A stretch of 7,459 bases of DNA from Flavobacteriales bacterium UBA4660. GTDB taxonomy: Bacteria; Bacteroidota; Bacteroidia; Flavobacteriales_D; Sanyastnellaceae. How positions within the stretch are numbered: position 1 is the first letter of the stretch; every line of letters begins with the position of its first letter. Both the position numbers and the translations under genes were made by a program. Below the pieces are notes generated by a model. The model was not told where the DNA came from. It worked only from the letters and a program-made list of their open reading frames with translations, and did no database searches. Shown here in pieces: positions 6,468 through 7,459 of the stretch. The DNA lies in the NCBI GenBank assembly GCA_002405435.1, contig DHLU01000055.1, positions 1 to 7,459 of the forward strand. The letters run 5' to 3'.

Positions 6468-7459
6468 ATGGAATTCAGGTTTGACAAGGAGTTCGCCGCG
6501 GGTATGGACGCTGCCGATCCACTGGCGCCCTTGCGCCGCGCCTATCTTTTCCCTTCGCGCAACGGCACAGACGTGGTCTACTTCATGGGAAATTCCCTTG
6601 GACTTCAGCCCGCCGGTGTATCACAGGCGCTGCAGGAAGAATGTGAAGACTGGCAACGTTACGGTGTCGAGGGCCACTACAAGGCCCGCAGGCCCTGGTT
6701 CAGCTACCACGAGCAGTTTGCCGAAGGCGCCGCCGCCCTTGTGGGTGCGCTTCCCGAAGAAGTCGTGATAATGAACCAGTTGACCGTCAACCTCCACCTG
6801 CTCCTCATCAGTTTTTACCGGCCTTCCGGCAAGAGAAAGAAGCTGTTGTTTGAAACCAGGCCCTTTCCGAGCGACCGCTATGCGTTTGAGACGCAGGCCC
6901 GGCTTCATGGCTTAGACCCCGAAGAGGTGCTGGTCGAGATGCAGCCGCGCGAGGGAGAGCACACCCTGCGGACGGAAGACATTGTAAGCCGGATCCGCAC
7001 CCTGGGCGATGAACTGGCTGTGGTGTGTTTCGGGGGCGTGAACTATTATACCGGCCAGTATTTTGACCTCCAGGCCATCACTGCGGCGGCGCATGGTGTT
7101 GGCGCTTACGCCGGATTTGACCTTGCCCATGCGGCCGGCAACGTTCCGCTGCAGCTGCACGACTGGAAGGCGGATTTTGCCTGTTGGTGCACCTACAAGT
7201 ACCTGAATTCGGGCCCGGGAAGCGTCGGCGGGGTGTTTGTACACCAGCAACATGCCGAAAACCGTTCACTGCTCCGCCTCGGGGGCTGGTGGGGCCATAA
7301 CAAAGAAACGCGGTTCAGGATGGCGCCCGGTTTCGATCCGATTCCCACGGCGGAATCATGGCAATTGAGTAATGCCCCGGTCTTTTCCATGGCTGTTCAC
7401 CGCGTTGCGCTCGACTTGTTCACACAGGTGGGTATGAACCGGCTGCGGAGCAAATCACT
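6468..7459 (+). CDS. kynU: Kynureninase, 3'-truncated by the window end
   Basis: The frame is open from the ATG at 6468 to the window end, giving 330 residues of a family usually near 420, so roughly 90 C-terminal residues are missing. Kynureninase is a PLP-dependent fold-type I enzyme that cleaves L-kynurenine or 3-hydroxykynurenine to anthranilate or 3-hydroxyanthranilate plus alanine, feeding tryptophan catabolism or de novo NAD synthesis. Family hallmarks are strong: FMGNSLGLQP at 39-48, GVEGHYKARRPW at 66-77, MNQLTVNLHLLL at 102-113, PFPSDRYAF at 132-140, the PLP-contacting FDLAHAAGNVP at 217-227 (Asp218, His221), CWCTYKYLNSGPGSVGG at 239-255 with Lys244 as the Schiff-base lysine, GGWWGH at 272-277 and WQLSNAP at 298-304. 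The start MEFRFDKEFAAGMDAADPL matches the usual N-terminus. The protein has no signal peptide and should be cytoplasmic. It diverges from ispG; partners such as kynurenine 3-monooxygenase or tryptophan dioxygenase may lie downstream, out of view. Confidence 0.95.
   Translation, partial: MEFRFDKEFAAGMDAADPLAPLRRAYLFPSRNGTDVVYFMGNSLGLQPAGVSQALQEECEDWQRYGVEGHYKARRPWFSYHEQFAEGAAALVGALPEEVVIMNQLTVNLHLLLISFYRPSGKRKKLLFETRPFPSDRYAFETQARLHGLDPEEVLVEMQPREGEHTLRTEDIVSRIRTLGDELAVVCFGGVNYYTGQYFDLQAITAAAHGVGAYAGFDLAHAAGNVPLQLHDWKADFACWCTYKYLNSGPGSVGGVFVHQQHAENRSLLRLGGWWGHNKETRFRMAPGFDPIPTAESWQLSNAPVFSMAVHRVALDLFTQVGMNRLRSKS

Noticed and set aside
1..7459. tRNA or rRNA genes, CRISPR arrays, insertion sequences, phage or defence genes
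   Set aside because: No cloverleaf, regular repeat-spacer array, transposase, terminal inverted repeat pair or toxin-antitoxin/nuclease motif was found by reading both strands. Almost all the sequence is accounted for by recognisable genes.

Overview
This window reads as a stretch of ordinary chromosome from a member of the Bacteroidota. The lineage call is an inference. It rests on the long three-domain form of IspG, a Bacteroidota-style gamma-carbonic anhydrase, a Bacteroidota-type kynureninase, a ComM/YifB protein with the CPCG/CVC cysteine cluster, a lipoprotein of a type I associate with this phylum, and the lack of clear Shine-Dalgarno sequences before most starts. The DNA looks GC-rich for the phylum, although I did not count it. 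Chitinophaga- or Saprospira-like groups would fit, but the order cannot be fixed from this sequence.

Layout, left to right. Positions 1-789 (+) hold the 3' part of a beta-lactamase-fold (S12) serine hydrolase whose N-terminus and catalytic SxxK lie outside the window. A 212-base spacer with short inverted repeats and one weak promoter candidate follows. Next is a tight pair: gmhA (1002-1565, sedoheptulose 7-phosphate isomerase) and comM/yifB (1572-3116, Mg-chelatase-like AAA+ ATPase), only 6 bases apart. After 88 bases comes a second tight pair: a small unknown cysteine-rich lipoprotein (3205-3771) and a gamma-carbonic anhydrase-family protein (3772-4284), whose ATG directly abuts the preceding TGA. 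The minus-strand gene ispG (4309-6225) converges on this pair with a 24-base gap. A 242-base divergent spacer with a striking T/A tract separates ispG from kynU (6468 to the window end, +), a kynureninase cut off at its 3' end.

The genes do not form one pathway. They cover heptose precursor synthesis for surface glycans (GmhA), DNA branch migration or recombination (ComM), envelope functions (lipoprotein, serine hydrolase), CO2/bicarbonate or related metal chemistry (gamma-CA fold), isoprenoid precursor synthesis by the MEP pathway (IspG), and tryptophan breakdown or NAD synthesis (KynU). I found no RNA gene, CRISPR array, insertion sequence, phage gene or defence module, and no clear sign of an undescribed system. 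The least-explained items are the lipoprotein coupled to the gamma-carbonic anhydrase and the ispG/kynU divergent spacer.
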